A stretch of 64,000 bases of DNA from Cycas panzhihuaensis (lineage: Eukaryota > Cycadophyta), in contig CM041465.1 of NCBI GenBank assembly GCA_023213395.1, positions 81,599,741 to 81,663,740 on the forward strand. The letters run 5' to 3'. Position 1 is the first letter of the stretch; every line of letters starts with the position of its first letter. Position numbers and translations under genes: made by a program. The notes under the pieces are model-generated. The model was not told where the DNA came from, made no database searches, and was given only the letters and a program-made list of their open reading frames with translations. This document shows positions 11,481 through 23,059 of this stretch, piece after piece.

Positions 11481-11559
11481 AAACTCTTTTGCTCCTGTGT
11501 GTGCCCCTACCAATCGAGGCTCCTCTCCAACTGGGATGGGAGGTTGTCACTCTGCATAG

Positions 11560-12945
11560 ATCTGGGGGAATACCTCTCAGACTATTACCTCTACTAATCT
11601 TGCCATCTCTACTACTCCTACCAAGTCAAACACATCATGTGTTAGTCTATATATCTATATATGAAAATCTTAAAACCAAATTAAAGCAAACTATTTAAGC
11701 ACATAGTGGTTAAAAGGCATCAGGAATGGTTAGTGTCTCACCTCCTAGGATGGTTGGCTCCTCAACGTAGACAACCACCTCCTCCATGGGACCTCCCTCA
11801 ACTGTTGGTACCTCCTCCATAGCCTCCAGTACTACCTCGCCTACCTCCTAACTCGTTGGGATGTCTCCTCCTCCCTTTTCCACTACTGCTACCAGAGCTC
11901 TGCCTACCACCCTCAATCTCCACATCAGTGCACCGAGTGGCCTATCACCTCCTGTAGCTCCCGAAGGACATGCCTCTCTTCCTGCAGCCCCTGATAGACC
12001 TACCTCTCTTCCAACGGATTCTAATGGACCTGCGGCTCCTGATCAGCCTGCTCTATAACCTCCATCATCATCACCATAATCTCCAAGAGCACCTCCTACC
12101 TCTCCCTCTGCATCTTTATTATCCCAGTGTACCTCTCTGTATTGATCTATTGTGTGGTCTGCCAGAGTAACGAGGTCCAGCGATATCGCCTCTACCGACT
12201 ACCTGATATGTGCCTGATCCTCGGTCCCTCTAAACTGAGTCTACCATATATGCACTATGGGAGCTCATGCTGAGATAGGGTGAGGCCTCCTGGTGGTTCT
12301 GCTACCCCAAAATAATCAAAAAACTAGCACTGCAATAGAGGACAATAGGAAAAGACTCCTCTCCTTGCCACCCTGATAGCATCCAACTATGTGACCATGT
12401 TCTCCGCTATTAGGGTGGCCTAATCTAATCTCTCCTTAGCTTCACATCTTCTCACCATGTTCATCCATCTACCAGGTATGTCCTTGTAATTTTGTTTCTA
12501 GTAAATCTAGAATAGAATATCTAATGTAATAAGTTTCCTCACCCGAGCAATCCATGGTATCACCATCATCTGGACCGATATCCCTCATCGGTCGCACCTG
12601 CCCTAGCCAGTGAACAATGTGGCTTCCTCTATATGCATATCATCTGTACTAGGCAATTTCCCTAGTGATGCTAGCACTCCTCCTGCTGGTACCCCTAGGA
12701 TCCTCTTAATGTCTCCTAGTGTGATGGTGATGTCTCCCACCTAGGGAAGGTAGAAGGTGTGCCACTTATAATCCCAATGAGAGACTATATCCACTAGGGG
12801 GCACTAATTCGATGCTACTGTGGGGCCCTAATAATCTTCAATAGCCCACATTGCCCTAATGTCTACATGTCTTCATGTGACAACATCTCTATGAAGCTCA
12901 TCATGGAAACTCCTATGTTCTCATGGTTTTCCACCGTGGTAACTG
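11560..12945 (-). pseudogene. Degenerate antisense plant-mobile-domain-like gene, Tat copy 1
   Basis: On the minus strand, shifting one frame between pieces, the translation reads VTTVENHENIGVSMMSFIEML (about 12940-12880), then VSHWDYKWHTFYLP and VGDITITLGDIKRILGVP (about 12780-12690). These align with the antisense ORF at 40475-41035 of the complete copy. FxLPxVGxxTxTxxDIxxILxVP is the characteristic core of the plant mobile domain (PMD). Stops and frameshifts destroy the ORF. The lower part (11560-12500) is only loosely alignable. The gene lies between integrase and the second RNase H, as in the complete copy. Confidence 0.65.
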
Positions 12946-12999
12946 CCTGTAAAATCATCCATAAGTTAGTCCTAATACACCCTATGTCATATCTAACTT

Positions 13000-14213
13000 C
13001 TCTTAGGTTACCTCTCACCCTCTTGGGTTGAGTCTGACACCTTTTCGGGTCCTCTTTCTTCTTTTTCCTTCTTACACATCTCTACCCTATGTCAAACTCT
13101 GTGGTACCATAGAGTTTGACATGGTCCCTGTTGAGATTTTAGCATCAACTCAACAGCCCTGTGGCAAATTCCATGGCACAACAATCTTTACTGCAAGGCC
13201 CTTCATACCCCTTGTGAAAAAGGGGAAGATTCCCTAAAAATCTAAATTTTGTATCTAAGTATGCCAAAGCTAGGCCTACTAGGACTAAGGCTACTTAATG
13301 CCCTAGTCCTACCCCTCTCTGGGCCCAAATTGGGCTCTAGAGGGTCCCAAATTACCCTTAAGGGGCTAAAAGCTACTTCTAAAAGCATACAAGGCCATTA
13401 AACTCAACTGATGAAATGGAATGGGGGTGGGGGGGTGATCCACTCACTGGATCTGGCCTGGCCACTGCCATCTTGTCATCCTGATCATGTTGACTGTTTG
13501 TACTCCTTGATCCAATGGTCAGATCTCCCACTACGTGTCTCAGAAATTAGGCGGTGATTTATTGCATAAGGGAGAGGGCTCCAGATTGATCGTAAGCCCA
13601 TGAAAATGAATATCGTTTTCACCCTCCTTTATTTATATACACAGAGACCCCGGCAGCACCATCTCCTTTCTTTCTGCCACAACAGCCCTTGCGACCATCC
13701 TTTCACCCTTGTGACTTTGCGTTCTAGGTCTTTCCCCTATTTCACTTATGTGGCCTCCTTTTTAAGCCTATTTGGTGTATTTATAATGACTCCTTCAACC
13801 TTTTGTAGATCCCCTCCATCTCGATTTTTGCACCACTCTAAAACATACCCATGTTTATACTCTTTTGGCTCATTTTGCCACCCTGAACCCATTTTTACTG
13901 CCCACTTAATCCTTCGAGGCTTCCAAAGGAAGCATATCCCCTATCTAAGACCTCAACTCAACCCTTTTAGTGACCTTTAGAACCTTAAAGGGGATCTTTT
14001 TCCACTATTTCCCTCCCTTTTGTCAGGTTGGTCTCCTCATCCTTGAGCGGCCTCTCTTCAGGGCCCTCCAGTCCTTCATGATATGTATTCATAACCACCT
14101 GAGTGCTCCATAGTCCTATAACTACCACTTATGCCTTATCTCTACTTATCGACCCCGTCGTTATTTTTCTCCTTCTAACGTCTGACTGAGACCTCCATCG
14201 ACTTGCTATAGCA
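13000..14213. other. Region between the antisense gene and second RNase H, Tat copy 1
   Basis: Non-coding as far as can be read. Conserved short blocks shared with 41470-41700 of the complete copy include a CCACTCACTGGATC block (near 13440) and TATATAC at 13634-13640 followed by AGAGACCCC. The conservation suggests a promoter region. Confidence 0.5.
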
Positions 14214-14573
14214 TTGCTCATCTTCACCGACGGTAGAAGCCATGGTAACCCATGCCCTTCTACCATCGTGTGGATCCTCTATGACCCCTCTAGATATGAT
14301 CACATGTATTCTGGGGTCTTCCTCCTCGAAGCCACCAATAATAAAGTTGAGTACACAACTATTATTAAAGCCCTTACCAATGCGCTCTATTTCTACCATA
14401 TAGCCATCATTCTTCTTTGTGACTCTCAGGTCATTGTGTTGCATTTCACCTAGGTTTATCAGATGCATTGCCCATGCCTGAGAGCCCTCACCTTGACCAC
14501 TAGGTCCCTTTTATCTCATTTTTCTTTCGTTGATATCTGGCATATTGTTTGGGAAAACAACACTGAGGTAGAC
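14214..14573 (+). pseudogene. Second (archaeal-like) RNase H, Tat copy 1
   Basis: Frame reads LIFTDGRSHGNP, LEATNNKVEY, LLCDSQVIV and, after one stop, NTEVDSLI at about 14560-14580. The four acidic residues of an RNase H (Asp in TDG at 14229-14231, Glu in VEY, Asp in CDSQ, Asp in VDSL) are all present. It differs from the RNase H fused to RT, being a separate ORF about 2.7 kb downstream of integrase. It aligns with 42237-42660. An additional RNase H of this class is known from Tat-lineage elements. Confidence 0.75.
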
Positions 14574-15114
14574 AGCCTCATCCATTTCATCCTCGAATAT
14601 CATCTCCCTCTTCTCGATGATCCTCCTTGAGGAACCTATCAGGTCACCCAAGCACCCAAGTTCTGGATTATCCCATCTTCCATCTTACGATCTATTAGCA
14701 CCTCTAAAATCTGGCCACTGATGAGGTTAAACTATGGTGACCACCAAGTTTGTTCTCTTCACTCTACCCTTTGTATCATCTCTGGTACGAAGTTCCCATC
14801 ATTTTGACTATCATATGCACATAACTGTCATTCATGGTGCTTGGTCAATCATATTTGTGATTGTTGCCACCATTTAGATTACATACATGTGATGGGGGCA
14901 TCCCCCTCATCTGCCTTCTCTATCATTAGGCTTTAGGGTGACACATAAGTAACCCCTATGCCGCCTCTCTCTTATCTCCCTATCCACATGTCTCACCACG
15001 ATACTTGCTGTCACCCTTAGTTGATAACATTACTATATTTGTTGTATATTACTAACATTTTATTGCCAGCATTCACTATCGTGTTATGCATCTAAGCAGC
15101 GAGGCTCTACTGCC
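14574..15114 (+). other. 3' non-coding region of Tat copy 1
   Basis: Aligns patchily with 42661-43061 of the complete copy; no ORF of note. It leads into the polypurine tract. Confidence 0.5.
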
Positions 15115-15124
15115 AAGGAGGTAG
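15115..15124 (+). other. Polypurine tract, Tat copy 1
   Basis: AAGGAGGTAG immediately precedes the LTR start TGTTTCC. The complete copy has GAGGGTAG in the same position. Confidence 0.65.
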
Positions 15125-18100
15125 TGTTTCCTAGCTACTGGGAATGGACATCAGTGATCTAACTTAGGTAAGTTTAGGTATGCTTCTACCCCCACCCTTG
15201 TCAGTTTTAGAAAGGTGGATTGAAGCACTTTACCTATATTGTATTCTTATTAATTAACTTCATGATCACTATGCATTTTTTATTTGACCATATTACATCC
15301 GAACAAACTTTTAGCCTATGATAATCTCGAGATACACACCTTATGGTGCTCCACAGCCCTTCGCCATCATCTCCACAATGTCCCCACTTACCTTTTGGCT
15401 TCTGCAGCCCATACAACAAGACTCATTGATGTGACATAGCCCCTAGCGCCTTGCCTAGGCCCAGTCGTCATGCCGTGTGTGCCTTTTATAACTTTTTGGG
15501 AGTCTTTAGCCATCATTTCCTACTTGTTGCCATCCCACTAGGTCTCATAACCTATTTATTACCTGGATACTATAGTTTGCCGCTTAAGGTCTAGGATCCC
15601 CTCATTTTTGGGAGCTTCTGGGCTCCCCCACTCTTATTTTTATCTTACTTTTTCTCGCATTGTGGCAAACTTCGCGGTACTGCTATAAACTTCAAAGTAC
15701 CACCACAAACTTCATGGTACTGCTAAGTTTACCACGGGGTGACTGTTCATAACTATTTTTTAAACTGCCTATGGCTAATCTCATATTTATTAAAAAATTT
15801 CCATGTTGCAGTGACTCAACTCCTGCTTATAGTGAACCCTAATCGCTCGTTGAGCTAGGAATGAGTTTAAAAACCCAAAATCCATTTCATTTCAATTCTT
15901 CTCATTATTTTTCACTACCCTCTTATCCAAAAATGCCCTATAATAGACCCAAGCTCTACTGCACATGATTGATAGCCCAGCTACTAGCCCCTTGCAGCTC
16001 AGGAAATGCACGTTGCAGATCTACAACAAGGCTGGCTGAAGAAAGATCATGCTCCAAATGCCTCACCAAGCTCTAGGTCTCCTTTTGCTCAAGGTTTTAT
16101 TTTTCATTTGCTACACTACAAGGGTTTCTTCTAGCAAACCCCAAAAGACACTCTTCTTCACACAGTTTGCCAGGTCGATCTACTTCAGATCTGCCTTTAC
16201 CAGGTACTCTTAGACTAGTCCTTTGATTTCTATTTTGAATAGCATAGGTACTCTTCTACTAATGCTTCTTGCAGTGAGTTTCTTTCTTCTTTTCTCTATT
16301 CTATTGGGAGGCAAACCCTCCCTCCTGTTGGTATGTCCACTTACTCCCTCTTGGTTCTCTTTGGGTTCTTCAAGGAGGTAGTAAGGAAGAGGGTTATGTA
16401 GAGAGAGAAAGGGGCCATAAGTAGGGTCCTACATCTAGCATGCCTTCTCCTTAAGGGCAGCCCCCTTTCTCTCCCTACCTCTCCTTCTCCATACATTCCT
16501 TGATTTCCAAGAGAACCATTAGGGAGAAGATCTCTGCTAGTCGCACCATAGGTAGCCCATTGCTACGTTTGCAACTAGCCATCAAAGATCCTACATGGCT
16601 AGGGTTTCAACCCTACTCCATACCCCTTTTGTGTTTTGGGTTAACTCTTGTAAAAAAACTGCAACAATTACACTTTACAACCTTTGTAACATTTATAACT
16701 CCTTTTACCGCTCTTGACCACTTTCACAAAAACTTGTTTGCACTTGTTATCAGGTTGTTTCACTTTCTTTACCCTTTCTCTTGGTGCTTAGGGATAGCCT
16801 AGAGCATTTCAGATATGGAGGGTTAACCATTCTTAGGATACCCATTTCTCTCCTCCTCACCACCTTTCTCTCACATCACATATTTAACAATATATACGAA
16901 ATAAGGAGTAATATTAATGTTGAATATTTTGTTTTCTTTTAAAAGAGATACAAGCATTTTTCCATATTTCCTTTCACATACTTATCCCCACGCGCATTGG
17001 GCATCCCTTTGGAAAGGGCGAGTTTTGTTTGTGTAAGTTTCCTTACGTTTGGAGCAAGCAGGGATCTTCATCCCATGTATGTTGTTCTTTCGCTTAGTAG
17101 TTGCTTTTCTAGCACTTTAAAATTGTAAAGTAAAGTCAATTTAGTGTTTCCATTTCCTTTCTTTGTATTTTCCTTTTATTTCAGTTTTGGGGGAAGGTAA
17201 GGAAGCCCCATCCTTTTTGACGACATCCTTCCCGTTACACCACCCATGGTAAGGAGTAGAGAGAGGATTGCAAGAATGGTGAGGGTAGCGCTACCCCGGC
17301 CGTCATATTTTCTGGGTACATCTCTCTCCCTAGTCTTCCTTCTCTTATCCTTTACTCCCCTTTTCTTGTATGCCCTTAGATAAAATGAAAACAAAGGATT
17401 ACATTATTTTACACTTTAGTGTTTGTTTCTTCCTTACCCTTTTGAATTTATGTAGTGAGGGATTTAGTTAGTCTGTACTAGTAGGTGCTTGCCTTCTCCT
17501 TTGACATACATACACCCACTTGTTTACTCCTTTTGTAAGGGCCTTTACCCTTACCAAGGCTTAGGCAAGGTGGGTAGGCACTCATCCGTACACACTCGTG
17601 TCCCCTTATTACATATCATGAAATAGCTTTGCATCTCTTGCTTTAGCTTTTTGCCTACTTAGCAATTTGCTTGCTTTTTTTCCTTGCATATGAAAGAATA
17701 AAGAGAGAGAGGTTGTATCTAGAGGGAAAGAGGAAGAATACATTGTTTTTCTTTTAAATTCATTTCTTGTATACCCAAGCACAATAGTCTCACCTCACAT
17801 CTCTCTATCACATAGTAAAAGAAAGACAAACATAGGACAACATCCTTTATCAACCCTTCATACCTAGAACCTCCCTTAAGTACAGTGCCTTAGGAGTACC
17901 TCCTTCTAAGGTTGTTTCTCCTTCTTTCTTTGTTCCCTAAGCTAAACCTCTTAAGTTCCACCCTTTGGTCGACACTTAATTTGTAGAACCAGCTGCTCTC
18001 TTGTCTAACTCGCGTTGCAAGTTGTCTTAGGCTTACACATGAGTTTCTCTACTTTCTTGCTAAGGTTCATTTCCTCCATTAGCTATTTACATGAGGACGT

Positions 18101-18360
18101 ATTATCTCACTTCCTTCCTCCCTCCTTCAGCCATCCAGGTCAGGAGGACTCCCTTTCAAGGTTACTTAGGGAACTTAGGAGATCCCTCTTCCACTCGTTA
18201 CGCCAAATAAAGGAGGAGTTACCCTAAAGAAGTTTGTGCACCATTTGCGGGTCCTCGAACTTGTGTTCGAATGCATATATGACATTTGTGGGTGATCTCT
18301 TTCCCTGGTTCTCGTAGGTACATAACCACCAAAATTATTAGCCATTTTTGCTTGATCTCA
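15125..18360 (+). repeat. LTR-B, copy B1 (3' LTR of Tat copy 1)
   Basis: Begins TGTTTCCTAGCTACTGGGAATGG, matching the LTR start of the complete element (29345, 43073), then diverges strongly. It contains conserved blocks shared with LTR-A, notably GGGGGAAGGTAAGGAAGCCCC (near 17189-17209). It runs to about 18360, where a deletion joins it to inverted integrase sequence. From 15915 onward it is duplicated at 19535. Estimated length is about 3.2 kb; the exact 3' end is missing. Confidence 0.65.
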
Positions 18361-18474
18361 TCCATTTCTTTATTACAAATAGGAGTTCTATTATCCGTGA
18401 TCAAGATATCAGGAACCTTAAATTAATAGATAATATGTTGGTAGATGAAAGTGGTTAGAAGTGGAAGATAAATT
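18361..18474 (-). pseudogene. Integrase scrap (minus strand)
   Basis: Minus-strand reading includes LITDNRTPICNKEMDE, the second catalytic Asp region of a Tat integrase. It matches 22328-22477 of unit 2 with two internal deletions. Confidence 0.75.
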
Positions 18475-19534
18475 TATTGAGAATACAATATCCCAAACCT
18501 CAATTTTATAACTAGTTATAGGAATCTAAACTTAAATTAAACATGCAAGTTCTAAAATTAGAGATAATACAATAACATGAATATGAAGTCCAAACATCAT
18601 ATGGAAAACATCCACATAGGAAAGATATCAATCTTTATTATCGTAGAATGGAGAAAAGTACATCCATTACATTACATACAACATAATAAGAAAAGCCAGA
18701 GGGATATCCAAGGCATGAATCTCAACCATAGAATCTAGGATCACAATATCCAACAATCTCCACCTTGACAACAATCGACCCTGTACATTTCCTAGACCCT
18801 TCATCATCTTTTTTACAAGACAAGAAAAGTCGAACACCATTTGAACTTCTCTAATGGTATTGGTTTTATGAACATATCAATACAATTCTGATTTATGTGA
18901 ATCTTCTCAAGTGCCACTCCACCTGCTTCCACAACCTGTCTAACAAAATGGTACTTAAGAGCAATATGCTTTGTTCTACTATGATAAGCTGGATTCTTGG
19001 CTAAGTAAATGGCACTTTGACTATCACAAAATACCTTTACATTTTCCTGTCTCCTTCTAAGCACAACCAATAGACCCTATAACCAGATTACTTCTTTACA
19101 AGCATATGCTACACTAACATATTCAACTTATGTAGTTGACAGTGCAATTGTGCTCTGCAATTTAGACATCCAACTAACTGGACCATTTATAAGACTGAAA
19201 ACAAAGCCTAAAGTAGACCTTTTTTTGTCTAAATCTCTTGCAAAGTCTGAATGAACATATCCATAAGCCTGATTACCTATACCTCCAAAGGTGATGCAGT
19301 AGTCACTTGTGCCTCACAAATACCGAAGTAACCATTTCACTGCAGCCCAATGTTCCTTTATTCGATTTTCCATAAGCCTGCTAACTACACCGACTGCATG
19401 TGAAATATCAGGTCTTGTACATACCATGGCATACATCAAACTTCCTACTGCACTAGCATAAGGCACACGAGACATATAAACCTTTTCTTCTTCACTACTA
19501 GGACTCATATTCAAAGAAAGGTTGAAGTGGGAAG
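18475..19534 (-). pseudogene. Truncated copia element: 3' LTR, RNase H and end of RT
   Basis: 18475-18755 is a copia LTR shortened by internal deletions (compare 22478-23048). 18756-19534 encodes on the minus strand the copia RNase H (FCDSQSAIYLAKNP, SRTKHIALKYHFVRQ, INQNCIDMFIKP at 18813-19070) and the preceding segment (YMSRVPYASAVGSLMYAMV at 19314-19550). The sequence stops at the duplication junction, so RT proper, integrase and gag are absent. It is a copy of 22478-23831. Confidence 0.85.
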
Positions 19535-21989
19535 CTACCCTCTTATCCAAAAATGCCCCGTAATAGACTCAAGCTCTACTGCACATGATTGATAGCCCAG
19601 CTACCAGCCCCTTGCAGCTCAGGAAATGCACATTGCAGATCTACAACAAGGCTGGCTGAAGAAAGATCATGCTCCAAATGCCTCACCAAGCTCTAGGTCT
19701 CCTTTTGCTCAAGGTTTTGTTTTTCATTTGCTACACTACAAGGGTTTCTTCTAGCAAACCCCAAAAGACACTCTTCTTCACACAGTTTGCCAGGTCGATC
19801 TACTTCAGATCTGCCTTTACCAGGTACTCTTAGACTAGTCCTTTTATTTCCATTTTGAATAGCATAGGTACTCTTCTACTAATGCTTCTTGCAGTGAGTT
19901 TCTTTCTTCTTTTCTCTATTCTATTGGGAGGCAAACCCTCCCTCCTGTTGGTATGTCCACTCACTCCCTCTTGGTTCTCTTTGGGTTCTTTAAGGAGGTA
20001 GTAAGGAAGAGGGTTATGTAGAGAGAGAAAGGAGCCATAAGTAGGGTCCTACATCTAGCATGCCTTCTCCTTAAGGGCAACCCCCTTTGTCTCCCTGCCT
20101 CTCCTTCTCCATACCTTCCTTGATTTCCTAGAGAACCATTAGGGAGAAGATCTTTGCTAGTTGCACCATAAGTAGCCCATTGCTACGTTTGCAACTAGCC
20201 ATCAAAGATCCTACATGGCTAGGGTTTCAACCCTGCTCCATACCCCTTTTGTTTTTTGGGTTAACTCTTGTAAAAAAACTGCAACAATTACACTTTACAA
20301 CCTTTGTAACATTTATAACTCCTTTTACCGCTCTTGACCACTTTCACAAAAACTTGTTTGCACTTGTTATCAGGTTGTTTCACTTTCTTTACCCTTTCTC
20401 TTGGTGCTTGTGGATAGCGTAGAGCATTTCAGATCTGGAGGGTTAATCATTCTGAGGCTACCCATTTCTCTCCTCCTCACCACCTTTCTCTCACATCACA
20501 TATTTAACAATATATATGAAATAAGGAGCAATATTAACGTTGAATATTTTGTTTTATTTTAAAAGAGATACAAGCATTTTTCCATATTTCCTTTCACATA
20601 CTTATCCCCGTGCGCATTGGGCGTCCCTTTGGAAAGGGCGAGTTTTGTTTGTGTAAGTTTCCTTACGTTTGGAGCAAGCAGGGATCTTCATCCCATGTAT
20701 GTTGCTATTTCGCTTAGTAGTTGCTTTTCTAGCACTTTAAAATTGTAAAGTAAAGTCAATTTAGTGTTTCCATTTCCTTTCTTTGTATTTTCCTTTTATT
20801 TTAGTTTTGGGGGAAGGTAAGGAAGCCCCATCTTTTTTGACGACATCCTTCCTATTACAACACCCGTGGTAAGGAGTAGAGAGAGGATTGCGAGAATGGT
20901 GAGGGTAGCGCTACCCTGGCCATCATATTTTCTGGGTACGTCTCTCTCCCTAGTCTTCCTACTCTTATCCTTTACTCCCCTTTTCTTGTATGCCCTTAGA
21001 TAAAACGAAAACAAAGGATTACATTATTTTACACTTTAGTGTTTGTTTCTTCCTTACCCTTTTGAATTTATATAGTGAGGGATTTAGTTAGTCTGCACTA
21101 GTAGGTGCTCACCTTCTCCTTTGATGTACACACACCCACTTGTTTACTCCTTTTGTAAGGGCCTTCACCCTTACCAAGGCTTAGGCAAGGTGGGTAGGCA
21201 CTCATCCGTACACACTCGTGTCCCTTTATTACATATCATGAAATAGCTTTGCATCTCTTGCGTTAGCTTTTTGCCTACTTAGCAATTTGCTTACTCTTTT
21301 TCCTTGCATATGAAAGAATAAAGAGAGTGAGGTTGTATCTAGAGAGAAAGAGGAAGAATACATTATTTTTCTTTTAAATTCATTTCTTGTATACCCAAGC
21401 ACAATAGTCTCACCTCACATCTCTCTATCGCATAGTAAAAGAAAGACAAACATAGGACAACATCCTTTGTCAACCCTTCATACCTAGAACCTCCTTAAGT
21501 ACAGTGCCTTAGGAGTACCTCCTTCTAAGGTTGTTTCTCCTTCTTTCTTTGTTCCCTAAGCTAAACCTCTTAAGTTCCACCCTTTGGTCGACACTTAATT
21601 TGTAGAACCAACTGCTCTCTTGTCTAACTCGCGTGCAAGTTGTCTTAGGCTTACACATGAGTTTCTCTACTTTCTTGCTAAGGTTCATTTCCTCCATTAG
21701 CTATTTACATGAGGACGTATTGTCTCACTTCCTTCCTCCCTCCTTCAACCATCCAGGTCAGGAGGACCCCCTTTCAAGGTTACTTAGGGAACTTAGGAGA
21801 TCCCTCTTCCACTCATTACTCCAAATCAAGGAGGAGTTACCCTAAAGAAGTTTGTGCACCATTTACGGGTCCTTGAACTTGTGTTCGAATGCATAGATGA
21901 CATTTGTGGGTGATCTCTTTCCCTGGTTCTCGTAGGTACATAACCACCAAAATTATTAGCTATTTTTGCTTGATCTCATCTATGTTTAG
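19535..21989 (+). repeat. LTR-B, copy B2 (5'-truncated)
   Basis: Nearly identical to 15915-18360 of B1. The LTR end is placed just before TGACCCCCCCC (21990), which corresponds to the segment after the LTR end of the complete element (TGACGACCATATTGGGG). The end is approximate. Confidence 0.7.
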
Positions 21990-22477
21990 TGACCCCCCCC
22001 ATATTAGGTCAAGGAGGTGGGCCTAGCGATAGAATTCCTCGTCAATAAGACCTCAAAGGAAAAATCGCAAGGAGGTAATTTCAACTTCCAAAGGAAGGAC
22101 TACCTCAGTTGCATACACGAGGGAGAACAGAGTCATCCCTATGGCTGTGCAAATGGAAGTGTGGTACACCCATAAAGCCGAGGGAAGTTGAAGGTGCCAG
22201 TGTTTTTGAGATTAAGTGATGGTTTTCTTTAGGATACTTATGAGAGTTTTGTTGAATAATTCAATTTGGCCATTGGCCTGAGGGTAATAAGGAGAGGAAG
22301 TCTTGTGGGATATTTGAAATTTCCTTCAAATCTCATCCATTTCTTTATTACAAATAGGAGTTCCATTATCCGTGATCAAGATGTCAGGAACCTTAAATCA
22401 ATAGATAATGTGTTGGTAGATGAAAGTGGTTGTCATCTTAATAGAAGTGGAAGATAAAGGGAATGCTTCAGCCCATT
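21990..22477 (-). pseudogene. Tat integrase, core and C-terminal part (inverted, unit alpha)
   Basis: After a short primer-site-like segment (21990-22008), minus-strand integrase sequence begins directly. It includes LITDNGTPICNKEMDE (second Asp) and the QANGQ/FNKTLI segment around the catalytic position; the third catalytic residue appears changed. The orientation is opposite to the flanking LTR-B. It is interrupted at 22478 by a copia element and resumes at 27738. Confidence 0.75.
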
Positions 22478-23048
22478 TATTGAGAATACAATATCCCAAA
22501 CCTTAAACTGCCACAAGATGTGAATAATTTTGTAACTAGTTATAGGAATCTAAACTTAAATTAAACATGCAAGTTCTAAAATTAGAGATAATACAATAAC
22601 ATGAATATGAAGTCCAAACATCATATATGCACCTGATATAACATGGTAAAACCCTAGTAGTGTGCTAGGAAAACATCCACATAGGAAAGATATCAATCTT
22701 TATTGCTGTAGAATGGAGAAAGAGTACATCTGAGTAGCAGAGTGCCCTCAGGAACAACAACTGGCAGCTACCCTCATCGCAGTACATTACATTACATACA
22801 ACATAATAAGAAAAGCCCTAAATCAGGCTACATGAGAGGGATGTCTAAGGCATGAATCTCAACTGTAGAATCTAGGGTTTTTGTTCGAACTCCTTCTTAG
22901 CGGGCGACGTTTCACTCCCCCCGCATCCCTCGGCCAAAGGGGGCTCCCGCCCCCCTTGGAACCCCGCGAGAAAGATTATGGGGGGGAAACTGTGCTACCA
23001 ACATGCCAAAATTTTAGCCTCAAACTATTGTTATCACAATATCCAATA
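22478..23048 (-). repeat. 3' LTR of the minus-strand copia element
   Basis: 571 bp. The terminal TG/CA bases are mutated (TATTGAG at one end and CCAATA at the other instead of TGTTGAG and CCAACA). It is about 70 bp shorter than the partner LTR. Contains a GC-rich hairpin block near 22933-22959. Confidence 0.9.
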
Positions 23049-23059
23049 ATCTCCACCTT
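23049..23059 (-). other. Polypurine tract of the minus-strand copia element
   Basis: On the minus strand AAGGTGGAGAT lies next to the 3' LTR, the expected position for plus-strand priming. Confidence 0.75.

Larger units (their letters stand above)
3668..18360 (+). mobile_element. Tat-lineage Ty3/gypsy element, 5'-truncated and decayed (copy 1)
   Basis: From left to right this contains the gag C-terminal part, protease, linker, RT, RNase H, integrase, a degenerate antisense plant-mobile-domain-like gene, a second RNase H, a polypurine tract and a 3' LTR. The order is the same as in the complete element at 29345-45808. The left end begins in mid-gag at about 3668 without a 5' LTR. A gag-only copia element (5488-8465) interrupts it. 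Its 3' LTR (15125 onward) is a longer, diverged type (LTR-B) compared with the complete element, so the two are different subfamilies. Many stops and frameshifts make it inactive. Confidence 0.8.
15915..19534. repeat. Tandem duplication, unit 1
   Basis: Contains LTR-B from CTACCCTCTTATCC, an integrase scrap and part of a minus-strand copia element, ending GTGGGAAG just before the same CTACCCTCTTATCC at 19535. It is nearly identical to unit 2 (19535-23831) through the LTR, but carries several deletions in its last 1.2 kb. The junction shares only CTA with the copia sequence at 23829-23831, so it looks like end joining. Confidence 0.85.

Noticed and set aside
13028-13980. Open stretches 13028-13234 and 13600-13977 as protein genes
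   Set aside because: No recognisable domain, no similarity to the equivalent region of the complete copy at protein level, and they lie over the conserved non-coding block with a TATA-like motif.
22910-22985. CpG island or promoter of a host gene (GC-rich block in the copia LTR)
   Set aside because: The same block recurs in all copies of this LTR and is explained by a conserved inverted repeat of the element.
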